Source: Halothiobacillus neapolitanus
GTDB lineage: Bacteria > Pseudomonadota > Gammaproteobacteria > Halothiobacillales > Halothiobacillaceae
Direction of reading: 5' to 3'
Length of the DNA stretch: 13,741 nucleotides
NCBI GenBank assembly: GCA_020721485.1
Contig: DYMR01000029.1
Location: forward strand, 1-13,741
In this document: one piece after another, positions 13,000 through 13,741 of the stretch
How the letters are laid out: each line of letters begins with the position of its first letter
How positions within the stretch are numbered: position 1 is the first letter of the stretch
Translations under genes and position numbers: made by a program
Notes under the pieces: generated by a model
Database searches by the model: none
Told to the model about the DNA's origin: nothing
What the model saw: only the letters and a program-made list of their open reading frames with translations

Positions 13000-13741
13000 G
13001 TATTCCCATGATTAGGCCTCTGTTTTTATTGTTGGCCGGCTTGGCGGCTTCTTTCGGGGCGCAGGCGTCGGATGGGGCAGCCATTCCGTTGACGCATGTT
13101 TCTTTGGATATGTCCGACAAGGCGGCACTGTATCGGGGCGCGCAAACTTTTCAGGCCATGTGCGCCACCTGCCACAACGCCGACAACATGCGCTATGAGC
13201 GCGTGGCTCAGGATTTGTCCTTGAGTAAGGCGCAGTTGGACAGTTTGCTGCCGCCCGACACCAAGCCCGGTGATGTGATGCATGGCTTTATGCCCTCGGA
13301 CTATGCGCACCAAGTCTTTGGCGTGGTGCCGCCGGATTTGACCCTGATCGCACGGGTTAAAGGCGCCGATTGGTTGTATACCTACCTCACCTCGTTTTAC
13401 GAAGACCCGACCAAGCGTTGGGGCGTGAACAACGCGGTGTTCCCTGGTGTGGGCATGCCGGATGTGTTCGCCGCTGAACAAGGGGTGATGCAGCCGGTAT
13501 TCAAGACGGTGAAATTGCCGGATGGCACGACCGAGCAGCGTTTGAGTGGCCTCAAGGCGCCGGTAATTCCCGGCAATATGCAGACCGCCGTTTTTGAACA
13601 GCAGGTGCGGGATTTGGTGGCCTTTATGGTGTACATGTCCGAACCGGCTCGGATGCAGCGCATGCATTACGGGCCCTTCGTGCTGGCTTTCCTGTTGCTG
13701 TTCACCGTGCTGATGTTCTTTGTGAAAAAGGAATACTGGCG
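12996..13741 (+). CDS. petC: Cytochrome c1 subunit of bc1 complex (3' cut off)
   Basis: Cytochrome c1 accepts electrons from the Rieske subunit on the periplasmic side and reduces soluble cytochrome c. The ATG overlaps the petB stop (ATGA). The visible 248 residues begin with a signal peptide (hydrophobic FLLLAGLAASFGAQA, likely cleaved after A24). The heme c attachment site is CATCH (C56, C59, H60), and the axial methionine is probably M154 in FPGVGMPDVF. One C-terminal transmembrane anchor (about 227-243) ends in FFVKKEYW. Related proteins stop within a few residues of that point, so only the last codons are missing at the window edge; there is no sign of a break. Confidence 0.95.
   Translation, partial: MSIPMIRPLFLLLAGLAASFGAQASDGAAIPLTHVSLDMSDKAALYRGAQTFQAMCATCHNADNMRYERVAQDLSLSKAQLDSLLPPDTKPGDVMHGFMPSDYAHQVFGVVPPDLTLIARVKGADWLYTYLTSFYEDPTKRWGVNNAVFPGVGMPDVFAAEQGVMQPVFKTVKLPDGTTEQRLSGLKAPVIPGNMQTAVFEQQVRDLVAFMVYMSEPARMQRMHYGPFVLAFLLLFTVLMFFVKKEYW

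Noticed and set aside
1-13741. A novel defence, mobile or biosynthetic system
   Set aside because: All thirteen main genes belong to known core families, are co-directional and show even codon use. No integrase, transposase, repeat-spacer array, tRNA gene or orphan multi-gene block is visible.

Overview
The window reads as ordinary chromosomal DNA of a GC-rich gammaproteobacterium. Evidence: the AccA, FolK, MoaC, MoaE, PanB and PcnB proteins resemble their enteric homologues in motif and length; the pcnB-folK-panB-panC and accA-tilS orders fit gammaproteobacteria; and the bc1 cytochrome b has a PVWY Qo motif. A sulfur-oxidising or otherwise respiratory lineage (for example Halothiobacillus-like) is only a guess. 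All thirteen recognised genes lie on the + strand. No phage, transposase, CRISPR or toxin gene is visible.

Layout. (1) 1-361 is AT-richer non-coding DNA with several hairpins, a candidate promoter and a G-tract leader. (2) 362-2572 is a molybdenum cofactor operon, moaE-moeA-moaC, closed by a strong intrinsic terminator at 2616-2644. (3) A structured 211-base leader precedes moaA (2856-3842). (4) 3979-7530 holds pcnB-folK-panB-panC with start/stop overlaps. (5) 7582-10658 holds accA-tilS-nif3-like, tightly packed after a 51-base gap. (6) 10659-11194 is a non-coding stretch with GC-rich palindromic repeats. (7) 11195 to the window end is petA-petB-petC, the three bc1 complex subunits, with petC cut by the window edge a few codons before its expected stop.

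How the genes work together. MoaA and MoaC turn GTP into cyclic pyranopterin monophosphate. MoaE (with MoaD, which is not here) adds the dithiolene sulfurs, and MoeA inserts molybdate. FolK feeds folate; PanB and PanC make pantothenate; AccA is the carboxyltransferase alpha subunit that commits acetyl-CoA to fatty acids. PcnB polyadenylates RNA and TilS matures the minor Ile tRNA. PetABC passes electrons from quinol to cytochrome c.

The protein content is housekeeping; I found no convincing novel multi-gene system. The items most worth a second look are the structured moaA leader with its 19-codon upstream frame, the lack of any AUG or early GUG start for pcnB, a 15-codon frame that joins moaE to moeA by TGATG junctions at both ends, a 15-bp tandem repeat inside panC, and the intergenic repeat cluster before petA.
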